From: Bacillota bacterium
GTDB lineage: Bacteria > Bacillota > Clostridia > Lachnospirales > Lachnospiraceae
Reading direction: 5' to 3'
DNA: 64,000 bases
Assembly: GCA_023395555.1 (NCBI GenBank)
Contig: JAEWYQ010000082.1
Coordinates: 18,930-82,929 of the forward strand
Every line of letters begins with the position of its first letter. Position 1 is the first letter of the stretch. The position numbers and the translations under genes were made by a program. The notes below the pieces were generated by a model that saw only the letters and a list, made by a program, of their open reading frames with translations, was not told the origin of the DNA and did not search any database. Below, piece by piece: positions 27,679 to 38,156 of this stretch.

Positions 27679-27710
27679 TAAAAAAACCCGGCTTTTACAC
27701 CAGGTTTTCT
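27679..27710 (-). terminator. Rho-independent terminator after the GH2 gene
   Basis: On the minus strand AAAACCTGG, a seven-base loop and CCGGGTTTTTTT, 25 bases after the GH2 stop. Confidence 0.75.
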
Positions 27711-27735
27711 TTATTTTTTAAATGCTTTTTATTTA

Positions 27736-30732
<2,997 letters not shown>

Positions 30733-30752
30733 CTATGGCCCTTTTAAACTAT

Positions 30753-31775
30753 TTATTCACCTGTTGAGTTCCTGTAAATAACTTTTGTGCGGACATAAGT
30801 AACTTCATAGGGGTCATCCGTATTATCTATCCGGTATAACAGCTGTTTTGCCAGGCGTTTTCCGATCTGTGAATTGTTTACCTGAACGGTTGTTAAATTT
30901 TTTGTGTAATTGAATTCATTATTATCATCATAACCGGATACCGCCACATCCTCGGGAACCCTGTGTCCATGGCTTTCAAGATACTGAACCAGTATATTGG
31001 CAACATGATCATTCACGCAAACAAAGGCATCCGGCAGCCGGGTAATGCCATCCATAAATTCCTCGATGGTTTTAACATAGGTTTTTAAAGTCATACTACC
31101 GGTATAGCAGATATTCGGATCAACGGATAATCCAAACTGGTACATTGCCGAGACATATCCCTCATAACGTTCCATATTGGTTTTTGCATATTGTATATCA
31201 CCAATAAAGCCTATTCGCTGATGGCCTTTCTTAATCAAAGAGGTGACTATTTCCTTAATACTGTCCCTGCCTTCCAGAAGCAGCAGATCGCCGTTTAAGG
31301 TATCCATGGTCATAGCTGCAACAATATCAAGAAACACCTTCGGTATTGCCAGCTTATTTAACAGCTGGAGCAAGGGTTCATCATATACATTCATAATAAT
31401 AATTCCCTGAATGCTCCCATCTGTTAAAGCTTGCGGGAGTACATAACCCTCCGATATATGCTCCGGAAGGTAAGTGTACATCAACCCGATTCCGCTATTG
31501 GAAAACTCTTCTGCAAGCTGGTGGATAATTTTTACCCAGAATGCCGAGGTCTCCGGCCGGGATACCACCACAGATACTAATGTTTGTTTCTTCAACTGTA
31601 AAGACAGTCCCGCTTCCTGGAGTATGGACGGCTGGTAGTTTATCTCGGCGGCACATTCCAGCACCTTACGTTTCATATCCTCGGAGATACCCTCTTTGTT
31701 ATTAAACGCCTTCCACACTGTCACCCTGGATATCCCCAGCAAATCTGCTATATCTTGTATTTTTGCTCGTTTCAT
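30753..31775 (-). CDS. LacI-family transcriptional regulator (right copy)
   Basis: 340 residues. The helix-turn-helix (IQDIADLLGISRVT) again has the atypical recognition helix TVWKAFN. The effector domain is strongly similar to the left copy, sharing SRPETS.FW, YTYLP, RIGFIGDIQYAKTNMERYEG, NDHVANIL and NLTTVQVNNSQIGKRLA, and both end in YRNST. It is the first gene of an operon with GH2. The pair at the two borders suggests duplication of one regulator and joint or split control of the locus. A TTAACATTTGTTAA palindrome lies about 210 bases upstream. Confidence 0.92.
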   Translation of the reverse strand: MKRAKIQDIADLLGISRVTVWKAFNNKEGISEDMKRKVLECAAEINYQPSILQEAGLSLQLKKQTLVSVVVSRPETSAFWVKIIHQLAEEFSNSGIGLMYTYLPEHISEGYVLPQALTDGSIQGIIIMNVYDEPLLQLLNKLAIPKVFLDIVAAMTMDTLNGDLLLLEGRDSIKEIVTSLIKKGHQRIGFIGDIQYAKTNMERYEGYVSAMYQFGLSVDPNICYTGSMTLKTYVKTIEEFMDGITRLPDAFVCVNDHVANILVQYLESHGHRVPEDVAVSGYDDNNEFNYTKNLTTVQVNNSQIGKRLAKQLLYRIDNTDDPYEVTYVRTKVIYRNSTGE

Positions 31776-32085
31776 CTAATAGAACCCTTTCGTTATTTTA
31801 CATATGATTTGTTTATATCTGTCTATTCATGTTATATGAGATTATATCATGAACAAAGGACGTGTTCATAATCTTGTTGCTCCAATCGGAAATCGCAAGC
31901 AAGCTTGCGTTTCCTCATTCCGCTTTCATTATATCATAACTCGGTACCAAGCAACAACATGTTTTTATTAATGTTCATATTTATTAACATTTGTTAACGA
32001 GCCTTCTTTTTCACAATGGATTGAAAGATCCTGCGGAATCGTCGGAGGCTTGAAGAGCACCCTGGAGGCATCCATTTCCCGGCAC
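31776..32085 (-). other. Upstream region of LacI/GH2 operon with hairpins
   Basis: The gap holds a hairpin GGAAATCGCAAGC/GCTTGCGTTTCC with a two-base loop (31890-31916), an inverted repeat ATGAACA...TGTTCAT near 31851-31870, distant complementary TTGTTGCT / AGCAACAA segments, and TTAACATTTGTTAA at 31984-31997, a perfect TTAACA/TGTTAA pair that could bind the LacI-type regulators. No intact gene is supported. Confidence 0.5.
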
Positions 32086-32283
32086 TTAAGCTCTTCTGAG
32101 ATGTATTTTCTTATATTCCAACAACAGCCGCTCTGCCAGCTCCTGTCTGGGGTCCATGTCAGGAGCGTGTTTATATGTATAACCGGTATTATCATCCTTG
32201 TACGGCAGGAGATACATTTCCATCAGAGGTAAATACTCTAAAGCAATACTGGACTTCATCAAAGCTTCCCCGAATTGGCCCAT
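31968..32283 (-). pseudogene. Small unknown gene, apparently frameshifted
   Basis: An ATG at 32283, ten bases after AGGGG, opens a frame of 65 codons with normal codon use (MGQFGEALMKSSIALEYLPL...) that ends at 32086. Skipping one A of the A4 run at 32106-32109 joins it to a second frame (YISEELKCREMDASRVLFKPP...) running to 31968, giving about 105 residues. This may be a real disruption, a sequencing error, or a 65-residue protein with chance coding downstream. Not recognised as any family. It follows ylzJ. Confidence 0.3.
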
Positions 32284-32356
32284 TATTGGTTATCCCCTGC
32301 CACTCACTCCAGTTCTCATTCTCCCTTAACAAGGGATGCCTGACCTGCGAGGCATT

Positions 32357-32596
32357 TTACTCTGTCATATTCCTTCCCGGAGAATAAGCTGCATTCAAAT
32401 AATCCTTCATATCCGTGGAATTCACCCGTTCAATGACATAGCCTTCCCCCTCCTGCCTGGTCACAATCCTGCCATGGGGCAGGGTAACCTCCCGGTACCG
32501 GAGAGTGCTGTTATCCGCCGTCCTTTCCTGCCGGATATCCGTATAGCTTGCCGGACGGGCATATATCCGCTCCAAAGGCATTACCGTATACAACAT
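32357..32596 (-). CDS. ylzJ: YlzJ-like small protein
   Basis: 79 residues (MLYTVMPLERIYARPASY...). It begins four bases after the tepA stop, with GGGGAGAGG upstream. In Bacillus and many Clostridia a protein of this size with the MLYT-xxPLExI pattern follows tepA, usually ahead of the SpoIIIE/FtsK gene; here no ftsK follows. Function unknown. The identification rests on size, N-terminal pattern and synteny. Confidence 0.65.
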   Translation of the reverse strand: MLYTVMPLERIYARPASYTDIRQERTADNSTLRYREVTLPHGRIVTRQEGEGYVIERVNSTDMKDYLNAAYSPGRNMTE

Positions 32597-32600
32597 CTTC

Positions 32601-33350
32601 TTACCTCTCCCCTTCCTTCAAATCGATCATTTCATTGATTTTGGCCAAGGCTTCCTTGATTCCGCCAACCTCATTAATAATCCCCTTCTTCACCGTCTCA
32701 TCCCCAACAAGAATCGACCCCACGTCCTTAGCCAGCTGATTGGTAGCCAGCATCAAATCACGAAAGCTGTTATAATCAATATCAGAATGGGTAACAACAA
32801 ATTTGATGATACGATCCTGTATCTTCTCAAAATATTCAAAGGTCTGGGTGACGCCAATTACCGTACCATTCATACGCACCGGATGAATAATCATGGTTGC
32901 GGTAGGAACAATGTAGCTATAGTTTGCGGATACCGCCAGCGGAACTCCGATGGAATGGGAACCGCCAAGAACCAGGGAGACGGTGGGCTTGCTTAAGGAA
33001 GCAATCATTTCCGCAATGGCCAGCCCCGCCTCCACATCACCCCCAACTGTATTGATTAAAATCAGCAGCCCGTCAATCTCAGTGCTGTCTTCAATCGCAG
33101 CCAATTGGGGCAGAACGTGTTCATACTTTGTTGTTTTATTATGCTGGGGCAGGCACTCATGCCCTTCGATCTCACCGATGATCGACAGAAGGTGTATTTT
33201 ATGGTCTCTTTTCCCGTTATCCAGTACCGTTTGCCCATATTCATTTATTTTCTGATCCTTCAGGTCTTCATTTTCTTTTTCCAGCTTTTCTTTCTCCTGC
33301 TCCTCCTGGTTCTCTTCCGGCTGCTTTGCTTCAGTTCTGTCCGTTTGCAT
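32601..33350 (-). CDS. tepA: TepA-like ClpP-fold serine protease
   Basis: 249 residues. A charged, coiled-coil-like N-terminus ([21 protein letters not shown]) precedes a ClpP/crotonase fold: [35 protein letters not shown], the serine in [16 protein letters not shown] and the histidine in [14 protein letters not shown]. This matches TepA, a ClpP-related protein of spore-forming Firmicutes described as translocation-enhancing. No signal peptide is evident. The ATG follows AAAGGAA by eight bases. Followed directly by ylzJ. Confidence 0.85.
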   Translation of the reverse strand: MQTDRTEAKQPEENQEEQEKEKLEKENEDLKDQKINEYGQTVLDNGKRDHKIHLLSIIGEIEGHECLPQHNKTTKYEHVLPQLAAIEDSTEIDGLLILINTVGGDVEAGLAIAEMIASLSKPTVSLVLGGSHSIGVPLAVSANYSYIVPTATMIIHPVRMNGTVIGVTQTFEYFEKIQDRIIKFVVTHSDIDYNSFRDLMLATNQLAKDVGSILVGDETVKKGIINEVGGIKEALAKINEMIDLKEGER

Positions 33351-33456
33351 GAGTTCGTTCCTTTCCCTGTCTCAAATAAATTCCCTGCGTTGCTTGCAAC
33401 GTATATATAGCTTATTATGTGATAAGATAAGAATTTTATTCGATCGTCGGAAAGCT

Positions 33457-34449
33457 TCAAATCCAATAATCTCTCCTGTCTCCATTTTCCAGTTCCAGAA
33501 CAAAATTTCTTTTCAGCATCAAAAAATATTCCAGCTCTTTCATCACCTGATAGAGATGCGCCCTCGCCTCGAATTCTTCACGGGTCTGAGGCAGCCGGTC
33601 ATTCCGGAAATACTCCTTTAGCTGTTCCAATTTGGCCAGCAAGCCGGTTACATTATTCTTTTCATGAAAAGACAGGGCCGTATCTTCCAGAAAGCCGGCA
33701 ACCTTCTCCGCTTGAACAGGAAGTGTGCCCATCTGCGCTATGGTTGATGCAATATCCTTCAGTACGCCGATCTGAAGCCGGCGCATCTCCAGATAGGATA
33801 CAAAATATCTGGTATCACTAAGGAGATGGTTGCCCGCTTCTTCATATGCGGTCTCCAGAAGCCGCTGGGCCAGCCGCTCCAGCTCTGTAAAATCCGGGCT
33901 TTTTTCCTGCCCCTTAAGAAATCCTCCGATTCCTCTTAGAGCCTTCTTCATCTCCTCCTCCAGCCCCATCTGCTCCCTGCGGATTCTATGGATGTTCCTG
34001 GGCATCATTAAATTAAGAAGGATTCCGATTCCCATGCCAATAAAGAGGATTCCAATTTCATTCACAATCAGCCTCAGGCCCATATGACCTTCCACAAGAA
34101 AATGCGTCATCAGCACTGCGTTCATGGATATTCCGTCCTTCAGTCCCAACAGAAAGCAGAAAGCTGCAAAAAGAGCCACAAAGAGACCGAAAGCATAGGG
34201 TGTATAGCCCATGCTTTGAAAGATCAGATAGGACAACAGCACCGCAAGCACAAAGGCCTCCATTCTCTTTACGGCAATGGACAGGGTTTCCCTCTTCGTA
34301 TTCTGTATCGTAAGCAGGGTTATAATTCCGGCAGACGGACTGTAGAGCAAGCCGAAGGCATTGGCGATCAGAATGGCAATTGCCGAGCCTGCGCCTGTTT
34401 TTAATAAAAACAAGATATTTACCGATCTTAACCTCTCTGATAATCTCAT
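33457..34449 (-). CDS. Aromatic acid exporter family (FUSC-like) membrane protein
   Basis: 330 residues. Six hydrophobic segments occupy about residues 15-150 (AIAILIANAFGLLYSPSAGIITLLTIQ, LYSPSAGIITLLTIQNTKRET, VNEIGILFIGMGIGILLNL). A cytoplasmic C-terminal domain follows (about 155-330: EEEMKKALRGIGGFL ... YFLMLKRNFVLELENGD). This is the two-domain layout of the ArAE_1 family. The substrate is unknown. Its ATG overlaps the stop of the upstream kinase fragment (ATGA), suggesting coupled translation from a remnant. Confidence 0.8.
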   Translation of the reverse strand: MRLSERLRSVNILFLLKTGAGSAIAILIANAFGLLYSPSAGIITLLTIQNTKRETLSIAVKRMEAFVLAVLLSYLIFQSMGYTPYAFGLFVALFAAFCFLLGLKDGISMNAVLMTHFLVEGHMGLRLIVNEIGILFIGMGIGILLNLMMPRNIHRIRREQMGLEEEMKKALRGIGGFLKGQEKSPDFTELERLAQRLLETAYEEAGNHLLSDTRYFVSYLEMRRLQIGVLKDIASTIAQMGTLPVQAEKVAGFLEDTALSFHEKNNVTGLLAKLEQLKEYFRNDRLPQTREEFEARAHLYQVMKELEYFLMLKRNFVLELENGDRRDYWI

Positions 34450-34586
34450 CTCTCCACCTCATTTAAAAACTCTCCGGCATTCGGTTTTGTTCCGTGGCAA
34501 AAACGCCTTTGCAGTTCTTTAGCAATAGTCGTTTTACCGGACCCGGAATTTCCTCTCAGTACAATAATTTTCGGCTCTCTATTCAT
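34446..34586 (-). pseudogene. N-terminal fragment of a P-loop kinase
   Basis: About 46 residues from ATG 34586: MNREPKIIVLRGNSGSGKTTIAKELQRRF then an unrelated tail. The P-loop GNSGSGKTT and surrounding pattern match small AAA/zeta-toxin-like kinases of about 170 residues, of which only the first 30 or so remain. It lies between the radical SAM gene and the exporter and overlaps the exporter start by ATGA, so it appears to be a deletion remnant that still donates translation initiation. Confidence 0.6.
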
Positions 34587-34599
34587 TCCATCCCCCATT

Positions 34600-35463
34600 T
34601 TAAAACAGCGACAGCTGCTGATATTTTGTTTCAAACTCCTGTAAATAAGCGAAAACCTCCTCCGTTTTCCAAAGAATATTGTGCTGACGGCATGTTTCTT
34701 CGAAAATACGCATCAAGCGGTTATGCTTCGGACTGTCACACATATATGCATTTCCAAAGGCCTGGATATACCTCTGTTTCATTCCGGGAAAAAGCCGGTC
34801 AAGCTGGGCATAGAAATATTCTCTGTCGCCCTCCCTTAAAGTAACTCCAAAACCAAAGCATACGATCCCCCGGACCTTGGCCTGTATGCAGTAATCCAGC
34901 AATCCCCGCAGGTTTTCCTCCGTATCGTTAATAAAAGGCAGAATAGGGCTAAGCCATACAACCGTCGGTATCCCGTTCTCCCGCATGACCTCCAGCACAT
35001 GGAAGCGCTCTGATGTGGAGGATACATTGGGTTCCAGCTTCCGGCATAACTCCTCGTCATAGGTAGTTAATGTCATTTGAACAACACATTTCGTCTTTTC
35101 ATTGATCGCCTTTAATAAATCCAGATCCCGGAGGATCCGGGAGGATTTGGTCAAAATTGTGAGCCCAAATCCAAACCGCTCAATCAGCTCGAGGCATCTG
35201 CGGGTCATCTGCAGCTCTTCTTCCAAAGGGATATACGGATCACACATTGCCCCCGTGCCAATCATGGACGGCTTCCTCTTCCGGCGCAGCTGCTCCTCCA
35301 GAAGCTGCGGAGCGCTGCGCTTCACCTCGATGTCTTCAAAATCATGATTAATTTGATAACAAGTGCTTCGGCTGTCACAATAGATACAGCCATGGGAGCA
35401 GCCGCGATACAGATTCATATTATTATGGGGGGAAAGTATGGTTTTATAATCGGCATAGTGCAT
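34600..35463 (-). CDS. SPL-type radical SAM protein
   Basis: 287 residues. The iron-sulfur motif YRGCSHGCIYCDSR has Cys22, Cys26 and Cys29, the CxxxCxxC spacing of radical SAM enzymes. GTGAMCDPYIPLEEELQMTR and LTILTKSSRILRD are typical of the spore-photoproduct-lyase-like (SPL) radical SAM family, whose members are widespread with mostly unknown substrates. It lacks the larger N-terminal domain of true SplB, so repair of spore photoproduct is not assumed. The ATG follows GGAGG by ten bases, and an extended -10 (TGCTATAAT, 35511-35516) lies upstream. Confidence 0.85.
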   Translation of the reverse strand: MHYADYKTILSPHNNMNLYRGCSHGCIYCDSRSTCYQINHDFEDIEVKRSAPQLLEEQLRRKRKPSMIGTGAMCDPYIPLEEELQMTRRCLELIERFGFGLTILTKSSRILRDLDLLKAINEKTKCVVQMTLTTYDEELCRKLEPNVSSTSERFHVLEVMRENGIPTVVWLSPILPFINDTEENLRGLLDYCIQAKVRGIVCFGFGVTLREGDREYFYAQLDRLFPGMKQRYIQAFGNAYMCDSPKHNRLMRIFEETCRQHNILWKTEEVFAYLQEFETKYQQLSLF

Positions 35464-35510
35464 ATACGGCTGACCTCCTTTTCGATGCGGAACAATTAAT
35501 TTTTAACGGT

Positions 35511-35519
35511 ATTATAGCA
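35511..35519 (-). promoter_or_regulatory. Extended -10 promoter of the radical SAM gene
   Basis: TGCTATAAT on the minus strand about 48 bases before the start; no good -35 is needed for extended -10 promoters. Confidence 0.5.
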
Positions 35520-35560
35520 TACGGGAATAACAATGTATACCATAGTCATCCATTCTTTGC

Positions 35561-36352
35561 CTAACTGCTTGCACTCTTGTAATGCTTCAGTCCCAACCTC
35601 CAGAACCATAATGCAAATGCCGTGAATACGCCAGCCACACTTAATGCCTGTATCAGTCCGGGAACAGATAGTGTTCCCGAGACCAGCTGTGTAGGTACCG
35701 TAGCCATCACACCATAGGGAAGTACAAAATAAAATACAATCTTAAACATTCCCTTGAAAAGCACTCCGGGTATTTTAAAATTGAGCGTCAGCATTTCATC
35801 TTCCAGCCGGTCAATCGCGTTGGCTGAAATAACAAAAAAAGGGATCGTGCGTAATATCAGCTCCATATCATAATACAAAAGGGTCATGAGCAAAAGAAGG
35901 ATAATGTAAGCGCAGATAAGCGGTACGGTTACCGCAATCTCCAGAACAGAAATCCCATAGGCAATGATCCCGCCGCTAAGGAGCAGCAGCGGTGCGGAAC
36001 CGGGATTGACATTCTCAAAGGTCAGCCGTAAAAGCGTGTTTCCCGGCTTGGTAATGTATAAGTCAAGTGCTCCTTCCCGTATCTTTTGCGGAATGGTCAG
36101 CACTCCAAAAAAATAGATCAGCATGTTCAGCCCGTTAATCATGGAAAATGTCCCGATGAAAACCAGCATCTGTCCGCGGCTCCAGGCGCCGATGGTATCA
36201 ACCTGGCTGTAAATAATATTGAAGGTTAAAAGCTGTACAACAAATAAAACTCCATCCGCCAGGAAAGCTCCAAAAAAACTTAACCGGAACACCATCATAT
36301 GGGAAAGCTTTAACCTAATCAGCAATCGTATAAAACGTAAATTTTTCATCAT
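35561..36352 (-). CDS. ABC-2 type exporter permease (second subunit)
   Basis: 263 residues with about six hydrophobic segments (VFRLSFFGAFLADGVLFVVQLLTFNIIY, AVTVPLICAYIILLLLMTLLYYD). GALDLYITKPGNTLLRLTFENVNPGS is a signature region of the DUF990/ABC-2 family that works as heterodimers. The ATG overlaps the end of the partner permease gene by four bases, indicating translational coupling. Substrate unknown. Confidence 0.85.
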   Translation of the reverse strand: MMKNLRFIRLLIRLKLSHMMVFRLSFFGAFLADGVLFVVQLLTFNIIYSQVDTIGAWSRGQMLVFIGTFSMINGLNMLIYFFGVLTIPQKIREGALDLYITKPGNTLLRLTFENVNPGSAPLLLLSGGIIAYGISVLEIAVTVPLICAYIILLLLMTLLYYDMELILRTIPFFVISANAIDRLEDEMLTLNFKIPGVLFKGMFKIVFYFVLPYGVMATVPTQLVSGTLSVPGLIQALSVAGVFTAFALWFWRLGLKHYKSASS

Positions 36353-37146
36353 ATTCCCACCCCGTCATACTTAATTCTAAGGCGGCGGTATGTGATATGC
36401 ACAAGCAAAACCATGACCGCAACCCAGATCATTATCGCCGTCAGCCCGGCCACCCCTTCCTGCAATCCCAGTTTTCCCGTTAACAGCATGGTCGGAGTAT
36501 AGCTGACATAGGTAAAGGGAAGAAAACGCAGCGCCCAAAACACCGGCTCAGGCAAAAGAGAAAGGGGTACTATGGTGCCGGTGGCAAAGGAAAGCAGCGC
36601 CCCTTGAATATGCAGGAAAAAGCCGGTATCCTGAAACTTAAAGGCAAGAATTCCGATGAAAAACTGGTATACTACCATGAAAATCAAGCCAAGGGGTATC
36701 ATTGCCATAGCACACAGGATCACGGGCCAATCGGAAGTAATGCCCGGCGTTATGCGAAACACAGCCAAGCTCAGCATCGCGGCAATACCGGAAAAGATGG
36801 CATAATATCCAACTGCCCCAAAATTCTGTGCCATAAAATAATATAGGGGGTTGGATGGTATCACCATGTATTTTGAAAATGTACCGCTCCGGATTCTCCC
36901 GGAGACCTCTCCGCTCACTCCGTCCGACATTTCCAGGGAAGCAAGAAAGGAACTGATCAGATAGTAAGAAAGCATCTCCTGATAGGTAAAACCACCTATT
37001 GTCTCACGCTCCGCAAATATGGTGCTCCATAGAATAAAGGCAAACAGAATCCGTCCAATGGTTGCAAGGGCCGTCATAGCCACATCAAACCGGTATACCA
37101 GCTGAGACCGAAACACTATCTTTGCTGTATCTATATATTTTTTCAT
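36349..37146 (-). CDS. ABC-2 type exporter permease (first subunit)
   Basis: 265 residues with about six hydrophobic segments. SYYLISSFLASLEMSDGVSGEVSGRIRSGTFSKYMVIPSNPLYYFMAQ is the conserved cytoplasmic region of the same ABC-2/DUF990 class. The ATG lies nine bases after GGAGG inside the ATPase gene end and overlaps its stop (ATGA). Intact, although the ATPase it depends on is damaged. Confidence 0.85.
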   Translation of the reverse strand: MKKYIDTAKIVFRSQLVYRFDVAMTALATIGRILFAFILWSTIFAERETIGGFTYQEMLSYYLISSFLASLEMSDGVSGEVSGRIRSGTFSKYMVIPSNPLYYFMAQNFGAVGYYAIFSGIAAMLSLAVFRITPGITSDWPVILCAMAMIPLGLIFMVVYQFFIGILAFKFQDTGFFLHIQGALLSFATGTIVPLSLLPEPVFWALRFLPFTYVSYTPTMLLTGKLGLQEGVAGLTAIMIWVAVMVLLVHITYRRLRIKYDGVGI

Positions 37147-37796
37147 CCGTGTATCCCTCCCCCGGCATAAATCCGCTCCACTACGCTGCCGATGTCTTCT
37201 TCCTCAACAGAGATATCCTTCGGAGGATTATCATGCATCATGCCTGACAGCAGAATGCCGTTTAATTCCCTTGGAACCAAAAGCACTATTTTATGCGGGT
37301 CCTGTTCCACTACTTCCACACCGGCGGGAGGGCAAATGACAGTTTCGTTTTCAAAAATTACAGTAACTTTTTTATGCGTCTGATATGCCTCAAAAAGCTT
37401 TGCGGTATCTCCGTCATACAGCTCTTTAAACAGCCCAAAGGTATCCGCCGGAGTCAGCTCAAAGAAGAGCTGGCTTTTCTGCCCCATGACAACGGCATAT
37501 TGCTTCTTGAACGCATTTTCCAGCTTGTTGGGGTAATAACCCAGTACCGATATCTCACCGGAGCTTGGTGCTATGATACCCGTCAGCATTTTTACAAGGG
37601 TGGTCTTCCCTGCCCCGTTGGGGCCGATTAATCCGACAAATTCACCCGGTTCAACAGTAAGGTCAAAATTCGATACGGCGTATTTACTGACAAATTTACG
37701 ATTGAAAAGGCTTTTCACACTGCCTTTCAAGCCTGCTTCCTTTTCAAATCTCTTATATTCTTTCGTTAATTGCTTTGTTCTGATAATATGATTCAA
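37143..37796 (-). pseudogene. ABC exporter ATPase with in-frame loss of signature and Walker B
   Basis: About 217 residues where relatives have about 325. The N-terminal half is intact: core strand HIIRTKQLTKEYKRFEKEAG, Walker A GLIGPNGAGKTTLVKML and Q-loop AVVMGQKSQLFFELTPADTF. After ELYDGD the chain jumps to a C-terminal accessory region (TAKLFEAYQTHKKVTVIFEN...). The LSxGQ signature, Walker B Asp-Glu, D-loop and switch His, roughly 100 residues, are absent with no frameshift. It cannot hydrolyse ATP by the usual mechanism. Start taken as TTG 37796, nine bases after AGAGGAG; the ATG at 37814 lies over that site. Overlaps the permease gene (ATGA). Confidence 0.75.
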
Positions 37797-37830
37797 CTTA
37801 GAATCTCCTCTCATTAATAAAAAATAGCAT

Positions 37831-37888
37831 AAAAATAGCCCGCAAAAGACACACCACACTTAAAAAAGTGCAGAATGCTCCTGCGGGC
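37831..37888 (-). terminator. Attenuator terminator in the ABC operon leader
   Basis: GCCCGCA (minus strand 37888-37882) pairs with TGCGGGC (37844-37838), followed by TATTTTTATG; an inner GCACTT/AAGTGT pair lies between. It ends about 35 bases before the ATPase start, so it terminates inside the leader. Confidence 0.8.
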
Positions 37889-38002
37889 AAAAACCTCAAT
37901 ATATGAAAAACAGCGCGACAAGTACTCCTTTGTCACGCCTCATTCATCGAGAAAGGGATCGGGCAATCTGTTAGGTAGTGTCTTTCAAAAGGACAACAAA
38001 AC

Positions 38003-38020
38003 CAAGGGGGATATCCCCTT
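38003..38020 (-). other. Leader hairpin, possible anti-terminator part
   Basis: AAGGGGATATCCCCCTT forms a short perfect stem between the leader peptide and the terminator. A second small stem CAACT/AGTTG covers the leader peptide stop codon. Confidence 0.4.
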
Positions 38021-38046
38021 ATTGATGCTGCCTTCTGCAACTGTAT

Positions 38047-38082
38047 TTAGTTGACTCTCACCATAACAGATAATACCGACAT
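38047..38082 (-). CDS. Leader peptide MSVLSVMVRVN
   Basis: Eleven codons and TAA, with a strong AGGAGAGG six bases before the ATG and a consensus promoter 25 bases upstream. A short, well-initiated peptide ahead of an intrinsic terminator is the layout of ribosome-stalling attenuators that control antibiotic-resistance genes and ABC proteins in Firmicutes. The specific inducer is not readable. Confidence 0.6.
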   Translation of the reverse strand: MSVLSVMVRVN

Positions 38083-38113
38083 AAAACACCTCTCCTTAAA
38101 TTAATATAAGGTG

Positions 38114-38141
38114 ATTATAACATATTTCATTAAAATGTCAA
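38114..38141 (-). promoter_or_regulatory. Strong promoter of the ABC leader
   Basis: Perfect TTGACA (38136-38141), 16-base spacer and perfect TATAAT (38114-38119) on the minus strand, the best vegetative promoter match in the window. Confidence 0.8.
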
Positions 38142-38156
38142 TCACTTACGAAAGAT

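Noticed and set aside
34600..35463. Calling the radical SAM protein spore photoproduct lyase
   Set aside because: It is shorter than SplB and belongs to the broader SPL-like family with unknown substrates.
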